NCBI GenBank assembly: GCA_035502095.1
Contig: DATJUX010000041.1
Span: 1 to 64,000, forward strand
Reading direction: 5' to 3'
DNA from: JAKANT01 sp035502095
GTDB taxonomy: Bacteria; Pseudomonadota; Gammaproteobacteria; Burkholderiales; Burkholderiaceae_F
Length of the DNA stretch: 64,000 nucleotides
The notes beneath the pieces were generated by a model. It did not search any database, had not been told where the DNA came from, and was given only the letters and a program-made list of their open reading frames with translations. The position numbers were made by a program, and so were the translations under genes. Positions 50,703 through 60,229 of this stretch are shown in pieces (positions within the stretch are counted from its first letter, which is position 1; each line of letters begins with the position of its first letter).

Positions 50703-51746
50703 ATGGACCTCGCGATCCGTGCCAGCCTGCAGGATGTCGCGCGCGCGGCGGGGGTCAGCCTCGCCACGGTGGATCGCGTGCTGCACGGCCGTGCCGGTGT
50801 GCATGCGCGCACCGCCGAGCGCGTCAACGAGGTCGTGCGGCAGCTCGGCTACCGGCCCGATCCGGCCGCGGCGCGGCTCGCGCGCCAGCGCAGCCTCAAG
50901 CTGGTTTTCATTCTGCCGAGCGGCACCAACACGTTCGTCGCGATGCTAAACCAGCAGGTGCAGGCGATCGCACCCTGGGTGGCGGAGCAGCGCGCCTCGG
51001 TGCAGGTACAGACGGTCGATGTCTTTTCGCCGGTCGCGCTGGCGCGCCATCTCGCCGGGCTGCAGGGTCGGTTTGACGGGGCGGTCGTGATGGCGCTCGA
51101 CCATCCGCAGGTGCGCGCCGCCATCGACGACCTGGTTGCGCACGGCACGATCGTCGTGACGCTGGTCTCCGACGTGCCCGGCTCGCGCCGCGAACACTTC
51201 GTCGGCATCGACAACGTCGCCGCCGGCCGCACCGCCGCGACGCTGCTCGGCCGCTTCGTCCGGCCGCCCGCCGGCGGCGAAACGCGCATCGGCATCGTGC
51301 TCGGCAGCCGTTCGTTGCGCGATCACGCCGAGCGGCTGTTCGGTTTCGAGCAGGTGATGGCGGCCGAATATCCGCAGGTCCGCCTGCTCGCGCCGATCGA
51401 AGGCCACGATCGTTCCGCGCGCACCGAGCCGTTGGTGGTCAAGCTGTTGCGGCGCGAACCAAAGCTCGCCGGCCTGTACAGCATCGGCGCGGGCAACCGC
51501 GGCATCCAGGCGGCGCTGGTCGCAAGCCAGCGCGCGCAGCAGATCACCTGGGTCTGTCACGAACTGACGCCGCACGCACGCCGCGCCTTGCTGGACGGCG
51601 TCGCCGACGCTGTCATCAACCAGGACGCCGGCCATGAGGTGCGCTCCGCATGTCGCCTCGCGCTCGCGCGCCTGTCGGGCGACCGGGTGCTGGCGGAGCA
51701 GGAGCGCATCCGCATCGACATCTTCGTCAAGGACAACCTGCCGTGA
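50703..51746 (+). CDS. xylR: LacI-family transcriptional regulator of xylose genes
   Basis: DNA-binding repressor or activator, 347 residues. The N-terminal helix-turn-helix (SLQDVARAAGVSLATVDRVLHGRAGVHARTAERV) is complete, followed by a hinge and a periplasmic-binding-protein-like ligand domain (FILPSGTNTFVAMLNQQV). It precedes and overlaps xylB by four bases, so it is probably transcribed with the xylose genes and controls them; the name is by context. In enteric bacteria XylR is an AraC-type activator, so this is a different regulator class. Confidence 0.88.
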   Translation: MDLAIRASLQDVARAAGVSLATVDRVLHGRAGVHARTAERVNEVVRQLGYRPDPAAARLARQRSLKLVFILPSGTNTFVAMLNQQVQAIAPWVAEQRASVQVQTVDVFSPVALARHLAGLQGRFDGAVVMALDHPQVRAAIDDLVAHGTIVVTLVSDVPGSRREHFVGIDNVAAGRTAATLLGRFVRPPAGGETRIGIVLGSRSLRDHAERLFGFEQVMAAEYPQVRLLAPIEGHDRSARTEPLVVKLLRREPKLAGLYSIGAGNRGIQAALVASQRAQQITWVCHELTPHARRALLDGVADAVINQDAGHEVRSACRLALARLSGDRVLAEQERIRIDIFVKDNLP

Positions 51747-53197
51747 TCACGCTCGGCATCGACGTGGGCACGTCCGCCGTCAAGGTGGCGCTGGTCGGTG
51801 ACGACGACCAGGTGGTGGCGCACGCGAGCCGGCCGCTCACGGTGAGCCGCCCCCAACCGGGCTTCAGCGAGCAGGATCCCGAGCAGTGGTGGCAGGCCAC
51901 CTGCGCGGCACTCGACGAACTGCACGCGCGGCAGCGCGACGACCTCGCGCAAACCGCCGCGATCGGTCTTTCGGGCCAGATGCACGGTGCCACGCTGATC
52001 GATGCACGGGGCAGCGTGCTGCGCCCGTGCATCCTCTGGAACGACGGCCGCAGCGACGTCGAGTGCGCCGAACTCGAGCGCGACTGGCCCGCCCTGCGCA
52101 CGGTCACCGGCAACCGCGCGATGCCGGGCTTCACCGCGCCCAAGCTGCGCTGGGTGCGCAAGCACGAGCCCGAGATCTTTGCGCGTACCGCGAAGGTGCT
52201 GCTGCCGAAGGCCTGGCTGCGCTGGAAACTGTGCGGCGAGTTCTTCGAAGACATGTCGGATGCATCCGGCACGCTATGGCTCGATGTAGGGCGGCGGCGC
52301 TGGTCGGAGGATGCGCTCGCCGCGTGCGGGCTCACGCTCGAGCACATGCCGCGCGCGGTCGAAGGCAGTGCCGTCGCAGGCGAGCTTGCCCCGTCGCTGG
52401 CGGCGCGCTGGGGCATGCCGCGCGCGCCGCTGATCGCCGGTGGCGGCGGCGACAACGCCGCGGGCGCGGTCGCGGTCGGCGCGGTTCGCCCCGGCGACGC
52501 GTTCGTATCGCTCGGCACGTCGGGCGTGTTGTGGGCGACGACCGCGCGTTTCGCGCCGAATCCGGACCACGGCGTGCACGCGTTCTGCCACGCCGTGCCG
52601 GAGACGTGGCACCAGATGGGCGTGCTGCTGTCGGCCGCGGCGTGCCTCGCATGGTGGGCCGGCGTGACGGGCCACGGCGAAGCCGAACTGCTCGCCGAGA
52701 TCGACGCGCGCGCCGATGCACCGAACCCGGTCTGGTTCGCGCCTTATCTGTCGGGCGAGCGCACGCCGCACAACGACGCGCACGTGCGCGCCGGCTTTCT
52801 GGGTCTCGCGGCCGACACAACGCGTGCCGCGCTTACGCAGGCGGTGCTCGAAGGTGTCGCGTACGCCTTGCGCGACGCGCAGGACGCGCTCGCGGGCGCC
52901 GGCACGACGTTGCACGAGGCCGCGTTGATAGGCGGCGGTGCGCGTTCGCCGCTGTGGGCGCAGATCATCGCCGACGTGCTCGGCATCACCCTGCACCAGG
53001 TCGCGGAAAGCGAAATCGGTTGCGCCCTTGGCGCGGCGCGGCTCGCGCGCATGGCGGCCGGCGCGGGGCTGTCGGTCGCACGCGCCGCGACGCGGCTGCG
53101 CTCCTTCGAGCCGCGGCGCGCGGCGCACGCGATGCACGTCGAGCGGCATCGCCACTGGCGACGGCTATATCCAATCGCGCGCGATTTCGCGCACTAG
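51743..53197 (+). CDS. xylB: Xylulokinase
   Basis: Phosphorylates D-xylulose to xylulose-5-phosphate. The 484-residue FGGY-family kinase has TLGIDVGTSAVKVAL at the N-terminus, the substrate-binding GLSGQMHGATL loop, and the second ATP-site GGGARSPLWAQIIADVLG. It begins with GTG at 51743, sharing bases with the regulator's stop. Next comes xylose isomerase after 21 bp. Confidence 0.94.
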   Translation: MITLGIDVGTSAVKVALVGDDDQVVAHASRPLTVSRPQPGFSEQDPEQWWQATCAALDELHARQRDDLAQTAAIGLSGQMHGATLIDARGSVLRPCILWNDGRSDVECAELERDWPALRTVTGNRAMPGFTAPKLRWVRKHEPEIFARTAKVLLPKAWLRWKLCGEFFEDMSDASGTLWLDVGRRRWSEDALAACGLTLEHMPRAVEGSAVAGELAPSLAARWGMPRAPLIAGGGGDNAAGAVAVGAVRPGDAFVSLGTSGVLWATTARFAPNPDHGVHAFCHAVPETWHQMGVLLSAAACLAWWAGVTGHGEAELLAEIDARADAPNPVWFAPYLSGERTPHNDAHVRAGFLGLAADTTRAALTQAVLEGVAYALRDAQDALAGAGTTLHEAALIGGGARSPLWAQIIADVLGITLHQVAESEIGCALGAARLARMAAGAGLSVARAATRLRSFEPRRAAHAMHVERHRHWRRLYPIARDFAH

Positions 53198-53218
53198 AAC
53201 GGGGGACGGAACCGAGCG

Positions 53219-54577
53219 ATGGCCAGGAAAAGGAATCGAAGTCGGAAAACCGACAGCTACTTCACATTGCGCGAGCCCTTGCGCTACGAGGGCGCGAGAT
53301 GGAAGCCGAGCCACAAACGCCCGCTCGGCTACCGCTGGTACGACCCGGACCGCAGGGTGCTCGGCAAGCGCATGGAGGACCAGCTGCGCTTCGCGGTGTG
53401 CTACTGGCACAGCTTCGTCTGGCCGGGCACCGATATCTTCGGTGCCGAGACGTTCCGCCGCCCGTGGCACGCCGCCGGCGGCGACCCGATGGCGCAGGCG
53501 CTGCAGAAGGCGGATGTCGCCTTCGAACTGTTCCGCCTGCTGCGGGTGCCGTTTTTCACGTTCCACGACCGCGACATCGCCCCCGAGGGCGCGACGCTCG
53601 CGGAGAGCAACGCCAACGTGCGCCGCATAGGCGAGGTATTCGCCCACAAGATGCGCGACTCCGGCGTGAAACTCTTGTGGGGCACCGCGAATCTCTTCTC
53701 CAACCGGCGCTACATGGCCGGCGCCGCCACCAACCCGGATCCCGAGGTCTTCGCGTACGCCGCGGCGCAGGTGAAGAACGTGCTCGAGCTGACGCACGAG
53801 TTGCGCGGCGCGAACTATGTGCTCTGGGGCGGGCGCGAAGGCTACGAAACGCTTCTCAACACCGACCTGAAGCGCGAGCTCGATCAGCTCGGGCGCTTCA
53901 TGACCATGGTGGTCGAGCACAAGCACAGGATCGGCTTCAAGGGCACCATCCTGATCGAGCCCAAGCCGGCGGAGCCGACCAAGCACCAGTACGACTATGA
54001 CGTTGCCACGGTGCACGGCTTCCTGCGCACCTATGGGCTGGAACGCGAGATCAAGGTCAACATCGAGCAGAACCATGCGCTGCTCGCCGGCCACACGTTC
54101 GAGCATGAGATCGCCCTGGCGCAGGCGCTCGGTGTGTTCGGCTCGATCGACATGAACCGCGGCGATGAAATGCTCGGCTGGGACACCGACCAGTTCCCGA
54201 ACAACCTGCCGCAGGTGGCGCTCGCTCTGTATTACATCCTGGGCGGCGGCGGGTTCACGACCGGCGGCCTGAACTTCGACGCCAAGATCCGCCGCCAGTC
54301 GATCGATCCTGACGACCTGGTGATCGCTCACGCGGGCGCGATGGACCTGTGCGCGCGTGCCCTGCTCGTGGCCGAGGAGATGATCGCAGACGGCGCGCTC
54401 GCCGATCAGCTGCGGCAGCGTTACTATGGCTGGCAGGAGGAGCTGGGAAAGAAGATCCTCGCGGGCAAGAGTTCGCTCGACGAGCTGGCCGCCCTGGTCG
54501 ACAAGAAAGCGTTGGAGCCGCAGCCGCGCTCGGGCCGCCAGGAGGCGCTCGAAGCGCTGGTGAACAGCTACCTTTGA
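53219..54577 (+). CDS. xylA: Xylose isomerase
   Basis: Isomerises D-xylose to D-xylulose with two divalent metals. The 452-residue product contains the catalytic His region FTFHDRDIAPEG, the metal ligands in LIEPKPAEPTKHQYD and NIEQNHALLAGHTFEHE, and GSIDMNRGD. The N-terminus is about ten residues longer and more basic (ARKRNRSRKTDSYF) than most class II isomerases. Cytoplasmic enzyme, in line with the kinase gene upstream. Confidence 0.95.
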   Translation: MARKRNRSRKTDSYFTLREPLRYEGARWKPSHKRPLGYRWYDPDRRVLGKRMEDQLRFAVCYWHSFVWPGTDIFGAETFRRPWHAAGGDPMAQALQKADVAFELFRLLRVPFFTFHDRDIAPEGATLAESNANVRRIGEVFAHKMRDSGVKLLWGTANLFSNRRYMAGAATNPDPEVFAYAAAQVKNVLELTHELRGANYVLWGGREGYETLLNTDLKRELDQLGRFMTMVVEHKHRIGFKGTILIEPKPAEPTKHQYDYDVATVHGFLRTYGLEREIKVNIEQNHALLAGHTFEHEIALAQALGVFGSIDMNRGDEMLGWDTDQFPNNLPQVALALYYILGGGGFTTGGLNFDAKIRRQSIDPDDLVIAHAGAMDLCARALLVAEEMIADGALADQLRQRYYGWQEELGKKILAGKSSLDELAALVDKKALEPQPRSGRQEALEALVNSYL

Positions 54578-54662
54578 GGGGCGGCACTCAAACCGACATC
54601 ACTCGATTAACGCCGGCATCGTTCGCCCTCGCGGCGAGTCGCGTCCCGCAGATGCCCGGCGG

Positions 54663-54682
54663 GAACGATCGATAGATCGTTC
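54663..54682. promoter_or_regulatory. Perfect inverted repeat upstream of xylF
   Basis: GAACGATC (54663-54670) and GATCGTTC (54675-54682) are perfect arms with a 4-bp spacer, 37 bp before the xylF start. It could be an operator or an RNA hairpin between isomerase and importer genes. Its sequence differs from the palindrome before xylR. Confidence 0.5.
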
Positions 54683-54719
54683 GACCACTTCGGCGGGCGC
54701 GAGCAAACGGGAGATAGGC

Positions 54720-55757
54720 ATGATGTACAAGAAGATAGTCGCGGCTGTCCTGGTCGCCACCGGCGCCCTGATCGCCTCCGAAGCCGCGCAGGCGGCGGGC
54801 GAGACCGTCGGCGTTTCATGGTCGAACTTCCAGGAAGAGCGCTGGAAGACGGACGAGGCGGCGATCAAGGCCGCACTCGAGAAGGCCGGCCTGAAGTACG
54901 TGAGCGCCGACGCGTCCGGTTCGGCCGAGAAGCAGGCGGCCGATATCGAAAGCCTGATCACCAAGGGCGCCAAGGTGCTGATCATCCTCGCCTGGGACCA
55001 GGATGCCATCCTGCCCTCGGTCGAGAAGGCGAAGCAGCGCGGCATCCCGGTCATCGCGTATGACCGTCTGATCCAGGACAAGGACGTTTTTTACATCACC
55101 TTCAACAACGTCGAAGTCGGCCGCATGCAGGCACGCGAGGTGTTCAAGGTCCGGCCCAAGGGCAATTACGTCTTCATCAAGGGCGCGGCCACCGATCCGA
55201 ACGCGGACTTCCTGCGCGGCGGCCAGCAGGAGGTGCTCGACGCGGCGATGAAGAAGGGCGACATCAAGAACGTCGGCGAGCAGTACACCGACGGCTGGGC
55301 GCCGGAGAACGCGCAGAAGAACATGGAGCAGATCCTCACCAAGACCGGCGGCAAGGTCGACGCCGTGGTCGCTTCCAACGACGGCACCGCGGGTGGCGTC
55401 GTTGCGGCGCTGCGTGCGCACAACATGGTCGGCATCCCGGTGTCGGGCCAGGACGGCGACAAGGCCGCGCTGAACCGCGTCGCGCTCGGCGAGCAGACGG
55501 TGTCGGTGTGGAAGGATTCGCGTGCCCTGGGCAAGGTCGCCGGTGAGGTCGCCGCGGACCTGATCGCCAAGAAGAAGCCGCCCCACACGGTGATCTTCAA
55601 GGATGGCAGCAAGCACATCCCGCAACAGGCGATCCTGCTCGCGCCGATTCCGATCACCAAGGCCAACCTGAACCTGGTGATCGATGCCAAGTGGATCACC
55701 AAGGCCGAGGTGTGCGCCGGGGTCGACCCCGCCAAGGCGCCGCCCGCCTGCAAGTAG
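54720..55757 (+). CDS. xylF: D-xylose ABC transporter, periplasmic binding protein
   Basis: Sugar-binding protein, 345 residues. The signal peptide (MMYKKIVAAVLVATGALIASEAAQAA) leads to a type I binding fold with VGVSWSNFQEERW and VIAYDRLIQDKDVFYITFNN, as in XylF. GGGAG precedes the ATG. Delivers xylose to the XylH/XylG pair downstream. Confidence 0.93.
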   Translation: MMYKKIVAAVLVATGALIASEAAQAAGETVGVSWSNFQEERWKTDEAAIKAALEKAGLKYVSADASGSAEKQAADIESLITKGAKVLIILAWDQDAILPSVEKAKQRGIPVIAYDRLIQDKDVFYITFNNVEVGRMQAREVFKVRPKGNYVFIKGAATDPNADFLRGGQQEVLDAAMKKGDIKNVGEQYTDGWAPENAQKNMEQILTKTGGKVDAVVASNDGTAGGVVAALRAHNMVGIPVSGQDGDKAALNRVALGEQTVSVWKDSRALGKVAGEVAADLIAKKKPPHTVIFKDGSKHIPQQAILLAPIPITKANLNLVIDAKWITKAEVCAGVDPAKAPPACK

Positions 55758-55893
55758 CCGGACGACGCGGCGGTACGGGGCGGCACGCGCATGCAACGCG
55801 CGGCGCCGCCTCTGGCTTGACCCGACGGCCGGGCGACGGGATGCACGCTCGCGCAAGGTGCGCACCCCCGGCTGCAACCTCTGAGGAGTGGAG

Positions 55894-57099
55894 ATGCTGT
55901 CGGCTTTGCTTGCGCGGTTGCACCTCGATCCTCGGCTGTCGTCGATGGTGGCGGCGCTGGTCGTCATCGCGATCGCGCTGAACCTGCTGACGCACGGCCT
56001 GTTCCTTTCGCCGGAGAACCTCTACAACCTGTCGATCCAGACCTGCGTGATCGCGGTGATGGCCTGCGGCATGGTCTACGTCATCGTCGCGCGCCAGATC
56101 GATCTTTCGGTCGGATCGTTGCTCGCGTTCACCGGCATGGCCGCCGCGTGGACGCAGGTGCGTGGATTTCCGCCGGGCTCGACGGCCGGCTGGATCACCA
56201 GCATCTTCGTGGCGCTCGTGATCGGCGCCCTGGTCGGCCTGATGCAGGGGGCGCTGGTCGCCAGGCTGCGCATCCCCGCTTTCATCGTCACGCTCGCGGG
56301 CTACCTGATGTTCCGCGGCGCGGCATTCCTGGTCGCCGACGGGCAGACGCTTGCACCGCTGCACCAGACCTACCAGGCGCTGGGCGGTGGCGTAAACGGC
56401 GCGATCGGCGTGGGACCGAGCATCGTCCTGGGTCTGCTCGCCGCGGCATGGGTAGCCTGGCACAGCTGGACCTCGCGGCGCGACCAGCGCCGCTACGGCA
56501 TCGACCCGGCGCCGGTGTGGGTCGATGTCTTCAAGGCGGCGTTGATGTGCGCCGCGATCGCGGGCTTCGTCTGGACCATGTGCGTCGCGCCCGATTTCAC
56601 CAACGTCGACGAAGCCGGCAACCCGCACGGCCGCGGTATCGGGGTGCCGGTGCTGATCCTCATCGTCATCGTGGTGCTGATGACCTTCGTCGCGCAGCGC
56701 ACCCGCTACGGTCGTTACGTGTTCGCGTACGGCGGCAACCCGGAAGCCGCGTTGCTGTCGGGCCTGTCCACCACGAAGCTGGTCTGGTCGCTGTTCATGC
56801 TCACCGGCGCGCTGGCTGCCGTCGCGGCGGTGATCACCACCGCGCGGCTCGGCTCGGGAGCCAATTCGATCGGGCAACTGGCGGAGCTGTACGTGATCTC
56901 CGCCGCGGTGATCGGCGGGACTTCCTTTGCCGGCGGGATCGGGTCGGTGCCGGGCGCGGTGCTCGGCGCCCTCTTGATTCAGACCCTCGACAACGGCATG
57001 GTATTGCTCGACGTATCGAGTCCGATGCGGCAGATCTTCATCGGCATCGTGCTGATCGTGTCGGTGTACTTCGACGTCGTCTACCAGAAGAAGGCCTAG
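55894..57099 (+). CDS. xylH: D-xylose ABC transporter, permease
   Basis: Inner-membrane permease of 401 residues with about ten hydrophobic segments. The RQIDLSVGSLLAFTGM and GNPEAALLSGLSTTKLVW blocks are typical of XylH and ribose-type permeases, and an extra loop (about residues 190-250) matches the longer XylH form. ATG at 55894 follows GAGGAG by five bases; a GTG two codons upstream overlaps that site. Confidence 0.93.
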   Translation: MLSALLARLHLDPRLSSMVAALVVIAIALNLLTHGLFLSPENLYNLSIQTCVIAVMACGMVYVIVARQIDLSVGSLLAFTGMAAAWTQVRGFPPGSTAGWITSIFVALVIGALVGLMQGALVARLRIPAFIVTLAGYLMFRGAAFLVADGQTLAPLHQTYQALGGGVNGAIGVGPSIVLGLLAAAWVAWHSWTSRRDQRRYGIDPAPVWVDVFKAALMCAAIAGFVWTMCVAPDFTNVDEAGNPHGRGIGVPVLILIVIVVLMTFVAQRTRYGRYVFAYGGNPEAALLSGLSTTKLVWSLFMLTGALAAVAAVITTARLGSGANSIGQLAELYVISAAVIGGTSFAGGIGSVPGAVLGALLIQTLDNGMVLLDVSSPMRQIFIGIVLIVSVYFDVVYQKKA

Positions 57100-57101
57100 C
57101 G

Positions 57102-57899
57102 ATGACTGAGACGGAACAATCCCCGGCCCGGGCGGCGGCTCCGAGCGGCATGCCGCTGGTCGAGATGCGGCAGATCGTCAAGCGCTTCGGCGGGCTGGTT
57201 GCGGTCGATCACGTCGACGTCGATCTCTATCCCGGCGAGGTCGTCGGCCTGCTCGGGCACAACGGCGCCGGCAAGACCGTGCTGATCAAGGTGCTGTCGG
57301 GCGTGTACGAGCCCGACGAAGGCACGATCAAGGTCAAGGGCCAAGAGGTGCATTTCCGCACGCCGCACGACGCGCAGGCCGCCGGCATCGAGACGATTCA
57401 CCAGACGTTGGCGCTGGCCGACAACCTCGACGGGCCCGGCAACCTGTTCCTCGGCCGCGAACTGCTGACCAACTGGCGCACGCTGGACAGCCGGCGCATG
57501 GAATACGAAGCGCGCAACGTGATCAAGCGGCTGAATCCGAATTTCAAGAACATCCTCGATCCGGTGCTGCGCATGTCGGGCGGGCAGCGGCAGTCGGTCG
57601 CGATCGCACGCGCGCTGTACTTCAACGCGCGCATCCTGATCATGGACGAACCCTGCGCGGCGCTCGGCCCGGCCGAGACGCGCATGGTGCTCGACACCAT
57701 CAAGCGCCTGAAGGACGAGGGCATCGGCATCTTCCTCATCAGTCACGAGATGCACGATGTCTTCGAAGTGTGCGAGCGCGCGACCGTCATGAAAAACGGC
57801 CGCGTGGTCGGCATGGTGTACATGAAAGACGTCACGCAGGACGACGTCCTGCAGATGATCATCCAGGGCAAGAAGCCGGCGCACGCCCTTGCCGCGTAG
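57102..57899 (+). CDS. xylG: D-xylose ABC transporter, single-domain ATP-binding protein
   Basis: ATPase of 265 residues. It has one nucleotide-binding domain: Walker A GHNGAGKTV, signature MSGGQRQSVAIARAL, Walker B ILIMDEPCAALGP and the switch His in LISHEMHD. Typical XylG proteins have two such domains and are about twice as long, so this one must work as a homodimer or with another ATPase. It follows xylH by two bases. Confidence 0.92.
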   Translation: MTETEQSPARAAAPSGMPLVEMRQIVKRFGGLVAVDHVDVDLYPGEVVGLLGHNGAGKTVLIKVLSGVYEPDEGTIKVKGQEVHFRTPHDAQAAGIETIHQTLALADNLDGPGNLFLGRELLTNWRTLDSRRMEYEARNVIKRLNPNFKNILDPVLRMSGGQRQSVAIARALYFNARILIMDEPCAALGPAETRMVLDTIKRLKDEGIGIFLISHEMHDVFEVCERATVMKNGRVVGMVYMKDVTQDDVLQMIIQGKKPAHALAA

Positions 57900-57965
57900 C
57901 GGCGGGTCCCTGATCGGGGCTCCGGATCACCGCAGCGGTTTGGTGCGGAGCGGCGGAAATGGGCT

Positions 57966-57991
57966 GTCATCCCGAGCGCAGCGAGGGATCC
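57966..57991 (+). repeat. Copy of the GTCATCCCGAGC-type extragenic repeat
   Basis: Starts GTCATCCCGAGC and continues GCAGCGAGGGATC. It lies 67 bp after the xylG stop, in the gap before the peptidase gene. Related copies are at 31940-31968 and, inverted, at 20569-20596. Nothing else is supported in 57900-58175 except the ribosome-binding site of the next gene. Confidence 0.65.
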
Positions 57992-58175
57992 CGGCCGTTC
58001 GCGCCGGCGCCGAATAGCCGAGTCGGCGCGAATTGCGATCGAATCGTGAATCCTCCCTTGACGATCGCTTCGCCCTGCGCGTCAACTCATGGTCCCGGGC
58101 CTGAGCGCGGTGCACTCAGATCGGCCGGCCGCGCAGGCACCGGCATTCAGATCGATTCACGGGAGGATCCGGCTC

Positions 58176-58982
58176 ATGCCAGCACTCAGAGCGTATGCAC
58201 AATCGAAGATCAAGCGCCGCTACGACTACCGTCCGGATCTTCCGGACAAGCGCGATCACTACTTCAAGCCCGCGGCGGCCGCGCTCCCCGATAGCGTGGA
58301 CATGCGCGCCGAAATGAGCCGGGTCGAGGACCAGGGCGATCTCGGCTCGTGCACCGCCAACGCATGGGTCGGCGCGATCGAGCACATCGACAAGGCGAAG
58401 GACGGCCAGTACCGCAACTGGTCGCGCCTGTTCCTCTATTACAACGAGCGCGCCTTGCACGGCAACCAGCGCCGCGACTCGGGCGCGGAGATTCGCGACG
58501 GCGCGAAGGCGCTCGCGAAGCAGGGCATCTGCCTCGAGAAACACTGGAAGTACGACGTGAAGAAGTTCGCGACCAAGCCCACCGATGCATGCTTCACCGA
58601 GGGCCTGAAGCACCAGGCGCTCGAGTACTCGCGCGTCGACCAGAACGAGCAGGCGATGCTCGCCGCGCTGGCACAGGGCAACCCCATCGTGCTCGGCTTC
58701 ACCGTCTACGAGAGCTTCGAATCGGACGCCGTCGCCAAGACCGGCATGGTGCCGATGCCCGGCGGCACCGAAAAAGTGCTCGGAGGGCACGCGGTGCTTG
58801 CAGTCGGCTACGACCGGCCGAAGCGGCTCTTCACCATCCGCAACTCGTGGGGCAGCAAGTGGGGCGACCGCGGGTACTGCCACTTCCCGTTCGCCTACCT
58901 GCTCGACGGCGACCTGGCCGAGGACTTCTGGATCATCCAGGCGCTCGAGAACCTCACCGTCGCGCAGCACGCCACGCAGTAG
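58176..58982 (+). CDS. Papain-like (C1) cysteine peptidase, cytoplasmic
   Basis: A 268-residue endopeptidase. The full papain set is present: oxyanion Gln53 and nucleophile Cys59 in EDQGDLGSCTANAW, His205 in GGHAVLAVGYD, and Asn223 in IRNSWGSKWGDRGY. A short N-terminal segment (residues 1-40) replaces the usual propeptide, and there is no signal peptide, so the enzyme is likely cytoplasmic. GGGAGGA lies eight bases before the ATG at 58176. A chagasin-like inhibitor at 5378-5692 could control it. It converges, with a 10-bp gap, on the catalase-like gene. Confidence 0.92.
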   Translation: MPALRAYAQSKIKRRYDYRPDLPDKRDHYFKPAAAALPDSVDMRAEMSRVEDQGDLGSCTANAWVGAIEHIDKAKDGQYRNWSRLFLYYNERALHGNQRRDSGAEIRDGAKALAKQGICLEKHWKYDVKKFATKPTDACFTEGLKHQALEYSRVDQNEQAMLAALAQGNPIVLGFTVYESFESDAVAKTGMVPMPGGTEKVLGGHAVLAVGYDRPKRLFTIRNSWGSKWGDRGYCHFPFAYLLDGDLAEDFWIIQALENLTVAQHATQ

Positions 58983-58992
58983 GGCGCCTCGC

Positions 58993-60219
58993 TCAGTCGA
59001 ACACCTCGTCGCCGTTCGGCTCGTAGTGCGGCACGGCGTTCATGTCGTGCCGCAGCTTGGAGAGTTCGTAGTACATGCGCCGGCGCGCGCGGCTCTGGTT
59101 GCCGAGCGGGCGGTGCTCGCCGATGCAGTGCCAGGGGTTGTAGGAAAGCCGGCGTGCGAAATCGAGCTGCGCCGGCGAGTCGAACTTCTGGCGCGGAATG
59201 TGCACCGTCGCGACCGGGACGCGCGGCGACAGCCGCTCGGGCCAGAGCACCCCGGCGTTCTCGATCGGCATCAGGTACGGGTCGGTCTGCAGCTGCACCC
59301 GGAAATCGAGGTCCACGTCGCCCGCGTCGAGCGCCGTCACCATCGCATCGCGCAGGTAGTTGTCCTGGGGGCGCAAGGGCACGCGCGGGATCGGCGTGCG
59401 CTGGCTCGTCTTCGGCCACACCGAGTACTGCATCGCCTGGCCTTCGCCCATCAGGTAGGGCACGCAGCTGAAATACGGTGCCTCGAACGGGCTGGTCTGC
59501 GCCTTGGTCCACAGGCCCTGCATGATCAGGTCGAGCAGGTGCGAGTCGCGCGGGTTGATGAAGTAGAGGATCTGGGCGTTCTGCAGGCTGCGCAGCTGCA
59601 GCCTGGCATTGGCGCTCACGTCCGGTGTCACGAAGGTCGGCGTAGACACGCCGAACATGTCCTGCGTGAACTTCTCCTCCTCCATCAGCTTCGGCCCTTC
59701 GACCCCCATCAGCTTGATGCTGATGCTCATGAAGCCGACGTCGTCGATGTCCGGCGTGATGTAGGGGCCGGGCCCGGAGAAACGCACCCACGCACGAAAC
59801 GTACGCGGCCGCGCGAACACGCCCCGCCGCAGCTGCGGCGGCAGGCCGTCGTGCACGATGAACTCCGCGCGCACGATGCCGTGCGTCTTGGTATTGCCGC
59901 CGCGCTCGAACAGCCCGGGTTTCCAGAGCTTGCGCATCTGCGCCTGGAAGCTCGTGATGACCGACTCGACCGCCGCGTCCTCGTCCGGCAGCGGCCGCTC
60001 CTCCGCGATCCCTAGGCCCTCGTTCGGGCGCCGCCAGTTGATCAACGCCGTGGCGAGGCGTGCGAGCGGATCGCGCAGCAGTGCGTCGAAAGCCGGGCGG
60101 AAGAAGTAGTCGAACCGGCGTTCGATCTGGAACAGCTTGAGCGAGCCGTCGGCGATCCAGTTCAGCAGCGTCGAGCCGGTGTCGGCCGGCGGAACGGGAC
60201 GGCTCGGATTCGAAGGCAT
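58993..60219 (-). CDS. Catalase-like heme protein
   Basis: A 408-residue member of the catalase superfamily, lacking the C-terminal flavodoxin-like domain of large catalases. The distal-side His is probably His113 in TKTHGIVRAEFIVHDGL, with the RAWVRFSG block following. The proximal region NPWHCIGEHRPLGNQSRARR resembles small catalase-like proteins that accompany peroxidases. AAGGAGAG precedes the ATG. It may break down or use H2O2; catalase activity is not assured, because the canonical proximal Tyr motif is altered. Last gene of a minus-strand group. Confidence 0.82.
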   Translation of the reverse strand: MPSNPSRPVPPADTGSTLLNWIADGSLKLFQIERRFDYFFRPAFDALLRDPLARLATALINWRRPNEGLGIAEERPLPDEDAAVESVITSFQAQMRKLWKPGLFERGGNTKTHGIVRAEFIVHDGLPPQLRRGVFARPRTFRAWVRFSGPGPYITPDIDDVGFMSISIKLMGVEGPKLMEEEKFTQDMFGVSTPTFVTPDVSANARLQLRSLQNAQILYFINPRDSHLLDLIMQGLWTKAQTSPFEAPYFSCVPYLMGEGQAMQYSVWPKTSQRTPIPRVPLRPQDNYLRDAMVTALDAGDVDLDFRVQLQTDPYLMPIENAGVLWPERLSPRVPVATVHIPRQKFDSPAQLDFARRLSYNPWHCIGEHRPLGNQSRARRRMYYELSKLRHDMNAVPHYEPNGDEVFD

Positions 60220-60229
60220 CGTCTCTCCT

